64,000 bases of DNA from Sceloporus undulatus. Taxonomy: Eukaryota > Chordata > Lepidosauria > Squamata > Phrynosomatidae. Below the pieces are notes generated by a model. That model worked only from the letters and a program-made list of their open reading frames with translations, did no database searches and had not been told where the DNA came from. Where the stretch lies: contig NC_056528.1 in NCBI RefSeq assembly GCF_019175285.1, positions 49,537,926 through 49,601,925 of the forward strand. Reading direction: 5' to 3'. Position numbers and translations under genes: made by a program. Positions 24,501-46,000 of this stretch are shown piece after piece; within the stretch, counting starts at the first letter, position 1, and the number at the start of each line of letters is the position of its first letter.

Positions 24501-26029
24501 ATGGCCATCCATCCTCTGTTTTAAAAACCTCCAAAGATGGAATTGCATGCTCTCCATTGCATTCATCTTCCACTTGCTATCAGGAGTTTTCCTAACGTTT
24601 CGGTGGAATTCTTTTCCTGTAGTTTGAATCCTTTGCTCCATGTCCTGGAAGTCTCTGGAGCAACAGAAAACAAGCTTGCTCCATGCGCATTATTTAGACT
24701 TTTTGAGAATACAAAATTTAAGGCAAAGTGTTCCTATGTTTCTATTTGGCTTTTAGACCAACTCCAAACAAATTCTTTGTTGCTTAAGATTTGATGGAGG
24801 AAAGGATTTTGTGGGAGGGGGGGGTTTAATTGATTTTTCTTTCCATTTCAACCACATAACTAATATAAACATACATACAACATAATAAACATGTGCCACA
24901 TTAACATTAACAACGTATATTTCAGACATTAGACTTACATTGCGTTCCAAAAGACATATACACAAATACAGGACTTCCTTCTACCCAGAATTTTCTTTCT
25001 TTCTTTCTTTCTCTCTAGATTTCATTGTTTTTTAGTACCTTTGTTCTGCAAACTTTGCATTAACTTTGTTTATCCTGTCGCTTGTAATTAGTTTAATTAC
25101 TATTCTTCACTAACCGTCTTTATATTACTATTCGTTATATCGTTTACTTCATATATTCGTCCCATTATCTTACTTTATTATACTTCTTGCTTCCTACTTA
25201 TTAATACGTCTTGTGTGTGTATTGTATGTGTGTGTGTGGTGTGTGTATATTGTTACGCAATATATTTTGTGGATTTGGGATGTATTGTACATTTATTTAT
25301 TCATTGATGTCACTTCAATGCCTCCTTTCTTGCCCAAAAAAGGGACCCAAGGCATCTCACAAGATAAAAAATATGTTAAAACGTCCACCATGGGCTCTCG
25401 TTATAAATAATGGCATGAACATTGAAGAAAAGCACCTTAAGGGATTTGTTCTGAAATATACTCAGAAGCAGTGTCTGGGTCTGGTTTGGTGGGTTTTTGC
25501 CCCCCGAAACCTTACAAGACCCCAGGAAAAAGCAGCAGGGCCTCCCTCCCTCTCTCTCTCTATTCTTGCCACCTTGTTCTGCAAGATGAAAGAGAAGTGG
25601 ACTTTGTTTTAGGGCTTGTAAATTCCAAGCCAATTGGTTTGTGTCTTCTGAATGTGAAAGGAGAGGTGGTCTCTTGTAGGGTCTGGCTTCTTCCTTTGTG
25701 CGGCGTGTGCTCCTCCGTCTTGACACCTCCGAGGGGGTGTTTTTAGGAGCCACTTTAAAGGCCTCTTTTTTGTCCTCCCAGTTTGTTTTTAAGGAGGTTC
25801 ACACGCTCAAAAACAACTGGGAGATTCAGAGGACTGCTGTTTAAGGCCCCGAAAAGGAAACCAGGGAGACCATCCAGGAACAAATAAGGCTTGCCTGTTT
25901 AATGTGAAAAAGGAAGAAGAAGAGGTATTATTTATCCTCAAATAATGTGAAATTGACGCGGTCAATGGCTCCGTCCTATAGAAATCTGAGATGTGTGCTT
26001 TGGTTGTGGCACCAGAGAGCTTATCATAT
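21541..26029. other. CDX4-CHIC1 intergenic region, repeat fragments only
   Basis: Contains a SINE (22122-22335, +), SINE pieces at 23150-23320 (+) and 23330-23520 (-), a pogo-like end (23013-23150), a palindromic MITE (24213-24360), a CR1 3' fragment (24410-24720, -), an L2/CR1-like tail (25270-25385) and a partial MITE (25960-26030). No gene was recognised in the remainder. Confidence 0.55.
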
Positions 26030-36025
<9,996 letters not shown>

Positions 36026-37171
36026 GGAGTGCGCAGTGTTGCCTTCCGTGTTACCTGTCATTTCCTACCCGTAGTGCCTTGTAGGGGATGTTGGAGAGAA
36101 AGAAGATGCTCTACTTTGCTCTGATTTTTTTTTAAAAAAGGAAATCAAAAGTGTTCTTTGGTAGAGTATTATTATTTTTGGCTTTGTTACTTTCTTTTGT
36201 TTTAAGAAGAAGCTCATTTGCACATCTTTTTTTAAATGTTGAAACGACGAGGCTTGTGTATGCGTTCTTGAATTTATGTTTGTTTTTAAAGCAGTAACTG
36301 AAAAACAAAAGTTACCACTGTGGATATCATATCGATGCTACCTGTAGCCTTGTTCTCTAAGCATGCTGCCTTATTAATTTCCAAACTGAGTGTCTGTTTT
36401 CCAAACTCAAACAGTATGTTATAGTCTGCATCAACTACAACCTTCACACTCTTTTCCACGATCAAGGTCTGCTTACAGTAACAAGTATAAATGGTTTGAT
36501 AGCCTGCTTGCATACGAGTTGCAGTGAACAGTCCTGGTTTTGTCCTGCACTTGCAAAGTTGCTCATCTTAGATTTGGGGTGGATGGGAGGGAGGGATGGG
36601 TTAGTTGCTTTAACACCACGGTTTTGTAAATATTGCCTCGTTGTATAATATGAAATGTGGTATTACTACGCCAAGGTTTACAAATATGTAATATAACTCT
36701 AATTGTTTTGCCACTTTTCTACGTTAAGATTTATTACGGATGATACCTGTAAGCATCCTTCTGACTGTACAGACCCATTCATGTGCCACATGTTGAAGCC
36801 ATAATGGGTTGGTACATATTATTGATTGTTGGGCTCAGGTGCACTTTGTTTAATGAATGCAAAAATGCATCACATGTCTCTGTTTCCAAAGGTGTTCATC
36901 ACAAGACATGAAGGTTTAACGTATTGAACATGTATGGAATCCAAAGAACCGCCATTTCAAACAGAGGGTTGGACTCTTGGCTTGTGTTTGATTCTCGGCC
37001 GTCCTCCAAGACAAACAGGTTTAGTGTGTGATCTGACGTTGCAGAAGGTATTGAGGGACTGCCATTCATGGAAGAAGGGAACAACCCTGTGTCTGGCTGA
37101 AGGGGTTCTTTGGTTTTCTGCTGTAATCTTTACATACCAAGTATATTATTTTAGGAGCAAGCTAACTTAGG

Positions 37172-37251
37172 TCCAAAACACACTGCAGAAATGAGCCAGG
37201 GCAGTTAAAGCGGTCTCAAACTGGATGATTTCTGCAGTGTGTTTTGGAGCT
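37172..37251 (+). mobile_element. Short perfect palindromic MITE
   Basis: gtccaaaacacactgcagaaatgag at one end and atttctgcagtgtgttttggagc at the other; only the two ends of the longer 200-240 bp family remain, making an 80-bp hairpin. Confidence 0.8.
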
Positions 37252-37315
37252 TAATCCATAGGTGTGGGTCTTTTGGTATTTTATGAGGTTTGTCAGTTGA
37301 ATCAAGAGCCAGGGC

Positions 37316-37430
37316 TCCTGTACCTTTAATAACTGTGTAGAAGAGGGGATTTCTTCAGGTGTTACTTGTCATGCAGACAGCACCTGCTGAAATCCCTTTT
37401 TCTACACAACTCTTAAAGGTACAGGAGCCC
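37316..37430 (+). mobile_element. Small inverted-repeat element (ccagggctcctgtacc ends)
   Basis: Left ccagggctcctgtacctttaa and right ttaaaggtacaggagccctg are exact inverted repeats, extended inward by gtgtagaagaggggatttc / gaaatccctttttctacac. About 115 bp in total; not found elsewhere in the window. Confidence 0.75.
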
Positions 37431-38750
37431 TGTTCCTTATTTCACCTGGCAACCATATATTGTGTTGAAATTAATGGTACTGAATGGAGAATTAGATAGC
37501 AGGATTAGACCTTGCAAAGCTAAAAAAAGGAAAAATACAGCGCAAAATGAAATGCGGCATTGTCTTGCTTTTCCATTTGAGGGTTATGTATTGCCAAATC
37601 CAGGATTGTATTATTTATTGCCTGCTGTCACAGACGTTTCTCAGGCGACAGTTCATTGCCTGCTCCCTTTGAATAACCCAGAATGCCCCAGCCCTGTCCC
37701 CCAAATCTGACTCTCCCCCCACCTTGCCTCCAAACTGAAGTGTCTTTTTCTATAGTGTCTCAACAGAGAGACGATCAAGCATGTTTTCGATGCTACGGTA
37801 CTTGTAATAAATTTTGAGCCCAGGTTGTGTGTCTCTTTAGCCAAGTCTGTTTTGGTCAGTGATTATAATAGCATTTCAGTCCCATTTCAGGTGATTCTAA
37901 TGCCGTGCCAAGTTGAAAATGTTAACTTTCCTCTTTTGGGCAGTATGTCTCAGTTTAAGGAAAATGTTCCCTAAAAGACTCAATTTTTCTTAATGGAGAA
38001 GTAAACCTCTTCTCCATTAGATTTACTTCCAATTATTTTTGTTTCTTCTTACTTTTAGACGCGGTTTAAATGTTTGCTGTTTTACATACTCACTTAATTC
38101 CAAACTTTGCTCTCTAAAGGGGCCATACTTGCAACGGAGAAGAATCAATGCTTCTCAAGACATTTCTCACGAAGGAGCCCTGGGCCAGTGTTGCTACTCA
38201 TATAGCAGTGGCAAAGAGTATTTCGTCATTGACCCAAGTGTTGCATTTTTACGAACGTTTCCCTGCCCATCTTGTCTTAGGCAGGCAATGCTAGTGTAGA
38301 AAGTTCCCACTATAACAGTTTGAAGCTTGGTTACACAGTATAGCATCCTCACTGTTGTTGGCTGAAAGTCTTTCTCTGTGGCTAGTTATCTTAACATCTA
38401 CGTTTCCATAAAATAGATCCTTTTTCTTAACCTAGGAATACATGATGCCTGTGCCCAGTTCTTGGTGATAGGCAAATCCAGCTCAAGGCCTTTTGCTCCG
38501 CTTCCGGAATGGTAGGTGCTCCATACATTGCACCATGTGCTCCCAAGTCCTTTGTGGCTTTGTAGATCATTCTGTCTGCACCCTTTGACTTCCTCCCCAA
38601 TGATTCAAGTGGTTCGCTCCTTTCTTTCCAAGTCTTAAAGTGGTTCACCTCTGTGCCATTTGGCCAGCCTTCCCAAACACACCTTTCCTTTTCTGCACCA
38701 CCTCAGTTGGCGGCCAAGTAACAGAGGAGAAAGTGCCTTGGATTGCTCCA

Positions 38751-38972
38751 ATCCAAACAGAACGAGATACAGAAACAATCCAGTTTGAGACCGATTGAAC
38801 TGCCCTGGCTCACTACTAGGGAATCCTGGGAAGTGTCATTTGTCGTGGCGCCACAGCTCTCTGGCAGAGAAGGCTAAATGTCTCGCAAAACTACCAATGC
38901 CAGAATTCCCTAGCATTGCGCCAGGACAGTTAAAGCAGTCTCAAACTGGATCATTGCTGCAATGTGTATTGG
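38751..38972 (+). mobile_element. Palindromic MITE (ctgcagaaataatccag family)
   Basis: Full length: aatccagtttgagaccg...ctggcagagaaggctaaatg...cagtctcaaactggatcatt. Confidence 0.75.
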
Positions 38973-40261
38973 CTAGAAAACATGTCTTTATTGACACTTT
39001 GAACGTCTCAGAAGTTATTGAGATAGGATTTACCTTTGCAGATTCATACCCTGATTCATTTTCCCCTTCTGTACCCTTTAAAAAGTTTATTTCTGCAGTG
39101 TGGATGGGACCGCAGAGATGAGTACCTAAAGTGTTTCATTGGCAGAATGGGAAATGCAACCCACATTTGCTCTTGCTGGTAGGGTCCCATTGATCCCTGC
39201 AAGGTTTAGAGCCATTCTGGCCATTCTGCGTGGCAGAGGTCTAAAGGTGCAAGTGCATGCCATATAAACAATCATAAAAACAATCATGAAATGAGTTTGA
39301 GCACCAAGGAGTAAGCTGTGTGAACCTTTTCTCCTGTGAAATCCTACTCCTTCAGCATGCAGATTTGCAGTTCTGTTGGGAAAGTGGGCACAGAATGCCA
39401 TAGCAGCTGGTATTCTCCCAAGCCAACATGGCATCAAATCCAGGCCCAATCTGGGCTCAAAAAGGCTGGACCCAGTTTTAAAATAGTCCCAGCACTTGCA
39501 TTAAAGGTAGCTTGTGTTTTCTTTTCCCCACACCAAACTTCAGAATATACTTTTATTAAACTTACCCGACTCCCGTTAAACCCGGAAATCCCTTTTCTTG
39601 TGTGGGTTTAAATGTCAAAACTCTATATGCTTAACTGTGAATATTGCATTTCAGCATCCTGACATTTTGACCAATCCTATTAAACTGAAAGCACTAGCAG
39701 TGAGCAATAAGGATGTGTATGTGTATATATATATCAAAGCATTGTTAATGCTCAGTGTAAATAGTTAACATAAAAGATGTTCATGTTCTGCAACTATGTG
39801 CATTTTCTTATTGTTTATGGGTATATATATCTTTGTTTAAACTGTATGCATATTAACGAAGTCCTTAACACTTCTGTTCTGTTTACAAAATTATCATAGC
39901 CACTTTTTTAAATAGGACCTCATGCCTTGAAGTTTTTTGGAATAAAAGCCTAAATAACCCTTTGCGTCTTGTGACTTTATGCCTTGGACCTCTGACTCTT
40001 TCTCCGACGTCTGGATGAGCTGCTGGAGTTTTGTAGAAACAACCCACCATTTTGGGAAGCTTAAATGTTTCTCTCGGCTCATGCTTTCACGATGCGGTTG
40101 AGTTAGGCAGGTTATGCCTGGTCTGTGCAAGCTGAATTCATGCGTGGCAGCCATGTTCAGGTACGATAAGAGGACAGAAAAAGCCAACTTGAACGCTGAA
40201 TGGAGACCTCAAGCGGCACTGGCCTAGTGGTTTTAACCAAATTTTAACCAGATTTTGTTGC

Positions 40262-40890
40262 AGTTGAAGCACATCTTGACATTTGAGTCTCTCTTATCTG
40301 GAATTCCAAAATCTGAAATAAAGTCATCCCTCTGCATTTGTGGCTTTGACTTGCGGATCTGGTTATTTGCAGTTAATATGACTTCTCTAGGAATCTCTAG
40401 GTCCTCCAGCGCAACTCTGCCAGAGGTTGACCATAGAGTTGTGATGGAGAACTCTAGAAGATCCTAGAGAAAACACTTCTCTGGGCATCTGTAGGTCCTC
40501 CAGCATGAGTCTGTGATCACTGTCTGGCAGATGTTGGCCATAGAGTTGCACTGGAGGACCTGAAGATTCCTAGGGAGGCATTCTCTTAGGTAAAAAGAAT
40601 AGTGTTTATTCATTTGTGGGGTTTCCACATCCACGGGGGTCCTTTGCCCCTAACCCAGCAAATGTGGAGGGACCACTCTTCCAAAAGGCCACAACTTCTT
40701 TGATGAATGGCTCTGACAGTGACGCCTTTGCTTTCTGATGGTTCATTGTACACAAACTTTGCTTCAAGCACAAAATTACTAAAAGTATGGTATAAAATTG
40801 CCCCCAGGATCAGTGTTCAAGGTGTGTATGTATACATAAAATAAACGGTGTATGTATATGCAAATACAGGTATTCCAAAATCCAGAAGAC
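40262..40890. mobile_element. pogo-like element split by a second pogo-like MITE
   Basis: Outer pieces 40270-40321 (gagtctctcttatctggaatt) and 40682-40890 (gccacaacttctttgatg ... ggtattccaaaatcc) are ends of one element. 40322-40680 (aagtcatccctctgcattt ... ccagcaaatgtggaggga) is the same subfamily as 32457-32690 and sits inside it. Confidence 0.6.
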
Positions 40891-41210
40891 TCAAGTGCTA
40901 TCAAGCTGCATTAATTCTGCAGTAAAGAGATGCATCTCACGTTTCTGAAACTGGGCCTCTGCATTGCTGGCTGAGGCCATTCCGATCCCTGGATGCTGGG
41001 TGTTGCTGGACCACAACTCTGAGCATGCCTCAGCCATTGGGGATGCTGGGCCTGCAGTCAAGGAACATCTGGAACAGCTGTATGCAGCCCATCAATGCCT
41101 CTGAGGAAGTGGATTCTCCAGTCCACGAGAAATGCTCAAATGAATGGAAGGAAGGAACCGGGTGCCACCTTTTGAGGCCAACCATGAGCCACGAATCGCT
41201 CCTCCATCTT

Positions 41211-41325
41211 TAAGGCCTTCTGGGTGGCCTCAGGCAAGTCACACTCTCTCAGCCTCAGAGGAAGGCAGGCCATGGCAAAGCCCTTCTGGACAAACCTGGC
41301 CAAGAAAAACCCTGGAGAGACCTTG
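41211..41325 (+). mobile_element. Partial BovB-tailed SINE
   Basis: gcaagtcacactctctcagcc and gccaagaaaaaccctgg; both ends lost. Confidence 0.7.
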
Positions 41326-41424
41326 CACACTTTTGCCCCGACTCCAGAAAGGGACTAAGGCTTCCCTGCTCCATAAAAAAGGTTCCCACAAATGTGTCCG
41401 AAAGGCAGCCTGGAATAACAACTT

Positions 41425-42121
41425 TCCTCCCTCCCTCCCTTCCTTTCTCTCTCTTCCTTCCCTCCTCCTCCTCCTTTTCTTCCTTCCTCCTTCTTTTGCT
41501 CCTTCCTACCTTTCTCTCCCTTTCTCCCTCCTTTCCTTCCTTCGCAAATAAAGCAGAGGCACAAACACAGGAATCGTGCGACTAAGAGGAACAAGAGACT
41601 GGTCTCTACTAGAAAGAAGACAGAGGAGGTCTTTGGGGGGCTGGAGGAGGAAAAACGGGGGCCAAGTCCCTCTTTGCCTCACATCGGGGGGCCCAGCCTT
41701 CCCCCCCCCCCCCCCCATTTTGCCTTCCTTTTCCGCGCTTCCTCCCTCCCTCCTTCTTTCCTTCCTTCCTTCCTTCCTCCCTTCTTCCTTCTGCCGGGCG
41801 CTAGGACCCTGTGCCTCCTCCTCCTCCTCTGTCTCTGCGCAGAAGGGGCCTCTCTCTCTCTCTCTCTCTGCTCTTTCTCTCCGGTGAAGCAGACCCCCCC
41901 CAGACCCCAGCCTTCCTCCTCCATCCTCCTCCTCCATCCTCTTCCTCCTCTTTGCAAAAGGCAAGCAGCCAAGGAGCCCAAGGGAAGGAAGGCCAGGAGG
42001 AAGAGGAGGAGGAGGAAGAAGAAGATGGAGGCCAAGCCCTGAAAGCATCCCCCCGCCACCCCCAAAAGGCTCTCCAAGAAGGGCCTCCGCGGTCCGATCG
42101 CGCTGCAGCCTCAGCTGAGCC
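41425..42121 (+). promoter_or_regulatory. CT-rich tract and CpG-rich promoter / 5' UTR of the FIP1-like gene
   Basis: Polypyrimidine runs (41425-41545, 41700-41900, including a C run near 41701-41716) pass into GC-rich sequence around 42080-42121 just before the start codon. Long overlapping open frames on both strands are composition artefacts. No TATA box seen. Confidence 0.55.
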
Positions 42122-45100
42122 ATGGCCGCGGAGCTGGAGGCGGTGCAGCTGGAGGCCCAGGAGGAGGAAGACGAAGAGGAGGAGGAGGAGGACGAGGAGC
42201 AGTGGCTCTACGGAGGTGAGCGGCCCAGAAAGGCCCCCCTGGCCCCAGGAAGGAAGGAGGAAGGGAGAGATGGAAGGATGAAGGCCTGGGAAGAAAGACA
42301 CCCCCCCAATGCAGAGAAGATTCCCACCCCCAGAAAGGAGGAGGGAGGGAGGAAGAAAAGGAAGGAAGGATGAAGGCTTGGAGAGAAGGATGGAGAAGAC
42401 CCCAAAGGACCATCACCCCCAGAAAGAAGAAGGAAGGAAGGATAGATAGAGTTTGATAGATAGCCCCCTCCTCTGCCTGCAAAAGGGGCCCCAGGAAGAA
42501 GGGAGGAAGGGAGGGGGAGAGAGAGAGAGAGAAAGATGGAAGGATGAAGGCCTGGGGGGAAAGACCCCTCCCCAGAATGCAGAGAAGATTCCCACTTTCC
42601 ATGAAGGCCTGGAGAAAAGGATGGAGAAGACCCCAAAGGACCACAACCCCCAACTCCAGAGGAGATTCCCACCCCAGAAAGAAGAAGGGAGGAAGGAAGG
42701 ATAGATAGATGGAAGGATGAAGGCCTGGGGAAAGGATGGAGAGGACCCCAAAGGACCACCCCCCCCCCAGTGTCCTTCTCCTCTCTTGTTGGGTTCTGGA
42801 GGGGTCCAGATGGAGCTGGGGGCTTGGAAAGACAGTCCTCCTTCTCTCTCCTTCCATCTTTCCTGCCTCCAAGGAAGGCAAGCAGGGCTTCTGCCTCCAT
42901 CGCCTCCTCATTCCCAGGTCCTGGTTTCTTGTTGCCAAAAACTGCAATGGGAGAAAGCTCACCAGGTACTATGTATCCCCAAGTATCCCAGCCAATGCAT
43001 CTGTCACTAGAACATGGGACTAAACAATCATATTTTACAACCTAACAACATGTGGCTACAGTAAAAGCCATCCCTTATCCATGCAAAACCCTAGCTGCAA
43101 AATGCCAAGGGCAACCACATTTCTCCATGAAAACCCAAAGCGTATTCTCCCGGCCTCAGAAAGACAAAGGGTGTGTGTGTGTGTGTATTCGACAATTTCC
43201 TCGATGACGAAAAACGTTGTTACAGTATTCTTGTGTGCCTCCAAGTTGTTTCCCACTTATGGTGACCCTAAGGAGAACCTACTTGTGGGGTTTTCTTAGC
43301 AAGCTTTCCTCGGAGGAGGTTTGCCATTGCTTTTCTCTGAGGCTGAGAGAGTGAGACTTATAGCCCAAAGGTCACCCAATGGGTTTCCATGGCTGAGCCA
43401 GGATTTGAACCCTTGTTCCCAGTGTCATAGTCCAAAGCTCAAACTGCTGTGCCACACCGGATCCTTCCACTTAACAGGACGTTATCATCTTTTCCAGGGT
43501 AGTATAGTGCAAAAGCAGCCTATGTGTTGCATTTATCTTTATATCTTGTCTGTTTTGGTGTATTCTGCCCTATAGGATATAATTGTTGTTGTTGTTGTTG
43601 TTGTTGTGTGCCTTCAAGGCATTTCCAACTCATGGCAAACCTATCCTGGGGTTTTCTTGGCAATCTTTGTTCAGAGGAGGTTTGCCATGGCCTTCATCCT
43701 GAGGCTGAGAGAGTGTGATTTGGCCGCCTGTTGGGTTAATATGGTGGAGCGGGAATTGAACCCTGGTCTCCAGTCTAACACTCAAACCATTATGCCATGC
43801 TGGCTTTTCTTATTCAGTTTATTTTATTTCTATCCCACCTTTCTCCCCAAAAGGGACCCAAGGCAGCTCACAATAGAAAACTAAACCATTACAACAGCAA
43901 GTCCACAGGATGTCATGTATTGCCACGATGAGCATCATTGTGCTTTGCGATCACTGGCAACATCTATGGAGATCTCTGCTGAAAGAGGTGTGATGATGCC
44001 ACACTGCAAAACCAATGTGGACGATGCTGCTTTAATGGATATGGCTCCATCCTGCGATGCCCTGGGATTTGTAGTTTGCATGGCACCAGAGCTCTCTGAC
44101 CAAGAAGGCTATATATCTCACAAAACTACCAACCCTAGCCTTCCAAAGCATTGAGCCATTGCAATTAAAGAAGTGCCAAACAGTTTATGGCCATCCTAAG
44201 GCAAACCTATCGCGGGGTTTTCTTGGCCAGAGATCCCTAGAGAGAACGTATTAATCGAATCCGCAAATAATCGAACCCATAAAAGCCGCAAAACGTGGGG
44301 CACGAACTGTAATTCATGCCTTTCCCCTTCTTTTTATTTCCAGATGACGACGGTAAGCCAGAAGACGGACCAATTTCCGGGTAAATCTCCTTATTTTTCA
44401 TTCGGAGTCAAACACTTTTGGGAAGACAATGATAACCAAAATCCAACCAACTTGTTAACCAATAATCAGCTTTTTGTAATGTATGTTTTGTGTGCAACTT
44501 GGTTTCTGTGAACCGTTGCAGAGTGCATTGGATGGAGATAATCTACTTTCTGAGAATCCTTCTTTAAAACAGCAAGTTTCTAGCTCCAAAATTAAAGATG
44601 CTCCAATGTTTGGTTTTCCTGCCCCAAAAGCCAGAGAGCAAGGATGCGTAGGTTTGAAAGCGCCTTTCTTCCATATAGAGTTAACTGCTTTCTAACACTT
44701 GTTAAAACCAGGCAGAAACATGAAAGAAATGCAGAAAGCATTCATTAAATTGATTAAAACCTAAATGCAGAACAGACTTTTGAATCTGCGGAGCAAACTA
44801 AATTAACTAAATAAGAAATTAGAGTCAAGAAATGCAGAGTAAATTATGAAATGCTGGAAAGTATGTTGTACTCCAGAGGGTTAAATATCTTAAAGGCGCC
44901 AGATGCCACCCGTTTTTGGAAGTTAAGCAGGCTCAGCTCTGGTTAGCACTTGGATGGGAGGCTGCCAACAAATATAGCTGTAGGCTGTATTTCAGAAAAC
45001 GTATTCAGAGTATTATTCCTTGCCTAAGGCTGCATCTGCATTGCAGAAATAATCCAGTTTGACGCCACTTTAACTGCCAGGGCTCAATGATACGGAATTT

Positions 45101-45733
45101 CGTGAGAAATTTAGCCTTCTCCGTCAGAGAGCTCTGGCGCCACAACAAACCACAATTCCTAGAAAACCATAGTGTTGAGCCATGGCAATTAAATTGGCGC
45201 CAATCTGGATTATTTCTGCAGTGCGGGTGCAGCCTATGAAAACCCTGTGAAATTCATGGGGTTGCCAAAAGTCTGAAGGCATATGTTTACACACATGTTG
45301 CATCCTTTGAGGAGCGATGTTCAGGAGCGGCTGTGTTAACCATCCAGCAAAATGCAACACAACCCACAAAACAGTGGCATGGAGTAAAGGGCTTTGCTAG
45401 TGTAGAACGCCAGAGTATTCCAATTGAGCAATGATAGATTCTGCAAAGGGACGATATTAGCCAAAGGTTTCCTCTGAATATATGATTCCCAAACTTTGGT
45501 CCTTCAGTTCCCAGAAGCCCCAGCCAGCTTGACCAACAGTCAGGAATTCTGTGAGCTGAAGTCCTAAACATCTGGAGGACCAAAGTTGGGGAAACGCTGC
45601 CTAAATCCTTCTTTTTGGGGCCTCACGGCAACATGGTTATCCTTGTCTTTGTGCCTTTCCCAGACACACTTTGCAAGACCTTCCCAAGGAGACCAGGATG
45701 ATCCACTGCGAGGATCGAGAGCTGCTGCAGCAA
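42122..45733 (+). CDS. FIP1L1-like: FIP1-like pre-mRNA 3'-end processing factor, 5' exons
   Basis: First part of a FIP1 homologue. FIP1 is the CPSF subunit that binds U-rich RNA, CPSF30 and poly(A) polymerase during cleavage and polyadenylation in the nucleus. Exon 1 (42122-42215) encodes an acidic N terminus ending EEQWLYG, the family signature (human EEEWLYG). Exon 2 (44344-44380) encodes DDDGKPEDGPISG, comparable with the human DENEVERPEEE...PPSG segment. A weaker exon 3 (45664-45733) would give 23 residues (HTLQDLPKET...) in frame with proper AG/GT ends, but has little similarity to FIP1L1 and may be false. The sequence breaks at a 25-N gap (45855-45879), after which the next exons lie on the other strand. 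The start is the only Met before the acidic block and sits in a CpG-rich region. Because it neighbours CHIC1 rather than CHIC2, it is more likely a FIP1L1 paralogue than FIP1L1 itself; that is inference. Confidence 0.72.
42235..42775 (+). repeat. GA-rich minisatellite at the start of FIP1-like intron 1
   Basis: Purine-rich units built on ggaaggatgaaggcctgggg, ggatggagaagaccccaaagg and gcagagaagattcccacc recur at about 42270, 42368, 42540, 42603 and 42712. The 283-aa minus frame here is a repeat shadow. Confidence 0.8.
43230..43805 (-). mobile_element. Two reversed BovB-tailed SINEs
   Basis: Copies at 43230-43465 and 43577-43805. The second follows a TTG microsatellite that is its own tail. 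Both show ggctgagagagtg and ccctggtctcc-type boxes. An L2/CR1-like tail follows at 43815-43900. Confidence 0.8.
43999..44188 (+). mobile_element. Palindromic MITE (ctgcagaaataatccag family), diverged
   Basis: cacactgcaaaaccaatgtgg...gcaccagagctctctgac...gcattgagccattgcaatt; lies in intron 1 shortly before exon 2 of the FIP1-like gene. Confidence 0.65.
44885..45300 (+). mobile_element. 5S rRNA-derived SINE interrupted by a palindromic MITE
   Basis: Head 44885-45028 (aagttaagcaggctcagctc, agcacttggatgggaggctg, ctgtaggctgtatttcag) and tail 45237-45300 (gaaaaccctgtgaaattcatg) are one SINE. 45029-45236 between them is a full palindromic MITE with ends gctgcatctgcattgc / gcagtgcgggtgcagc. Confidence 0.8.
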
Positions 45734-45854
45734 GTGAGTCCAGGAAAGAAATGAATTCAAAGTAAGGTTGGGAGGCTGTTCTGTGCGCAGGTCAGAAATA
45801 TCGATCTGCATTGTATGAAAGAGAGCCAGTGCAGAGAAAAGAGCCCTTATCAGA

Positions 45855-45879
45855 NNNNNNNNNNNNNNNNNNNNNNNNN
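45855..45879. other. Assembly gap (25 N)
   Basis: A run of exactly 25 N. Left of it is plus-strand FIP1-like intron; right of it the sequence is a reversed copy of the distal intron at 60307. It marks a contig join, not a feature of the genome. Confidence 0.98.
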
Positions 45880-46000
45880 GATGACAGCACTTTCTGGAAA
45901 CCCATGGACCAGACAAGGGCCATGGATACACCGTGGACACCACGTTGTTGGGATATGGCAACACTCACCCCCCATTTAGTCCTCTTAGTTCCTCACTTAC

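Larger units (their letters stand above)
36026..39960 (+). other. CHIC1 3' UTR and downstream region
   Basis: AATAAA at 37806-37811 is followed by a TGTGTGTCTC stretch, a reasonable cleavage site; another lies at 39941-39946. The long T-rich non-repetitive sequence fits the extended 3' UTR of CHIC genes. Inserted MITEs: 37172-37251 and 38751-38972 (ctgcagaaat family) and 37316-37430. Confidence 0.45.

Noticed and set aside
41506-42962. Several 130-283 aa open frames on both strands
   Set aside because: Produced by CT- and GA-rich low-complexity sequence around FIP1-like exon 1; all frames stay open together.
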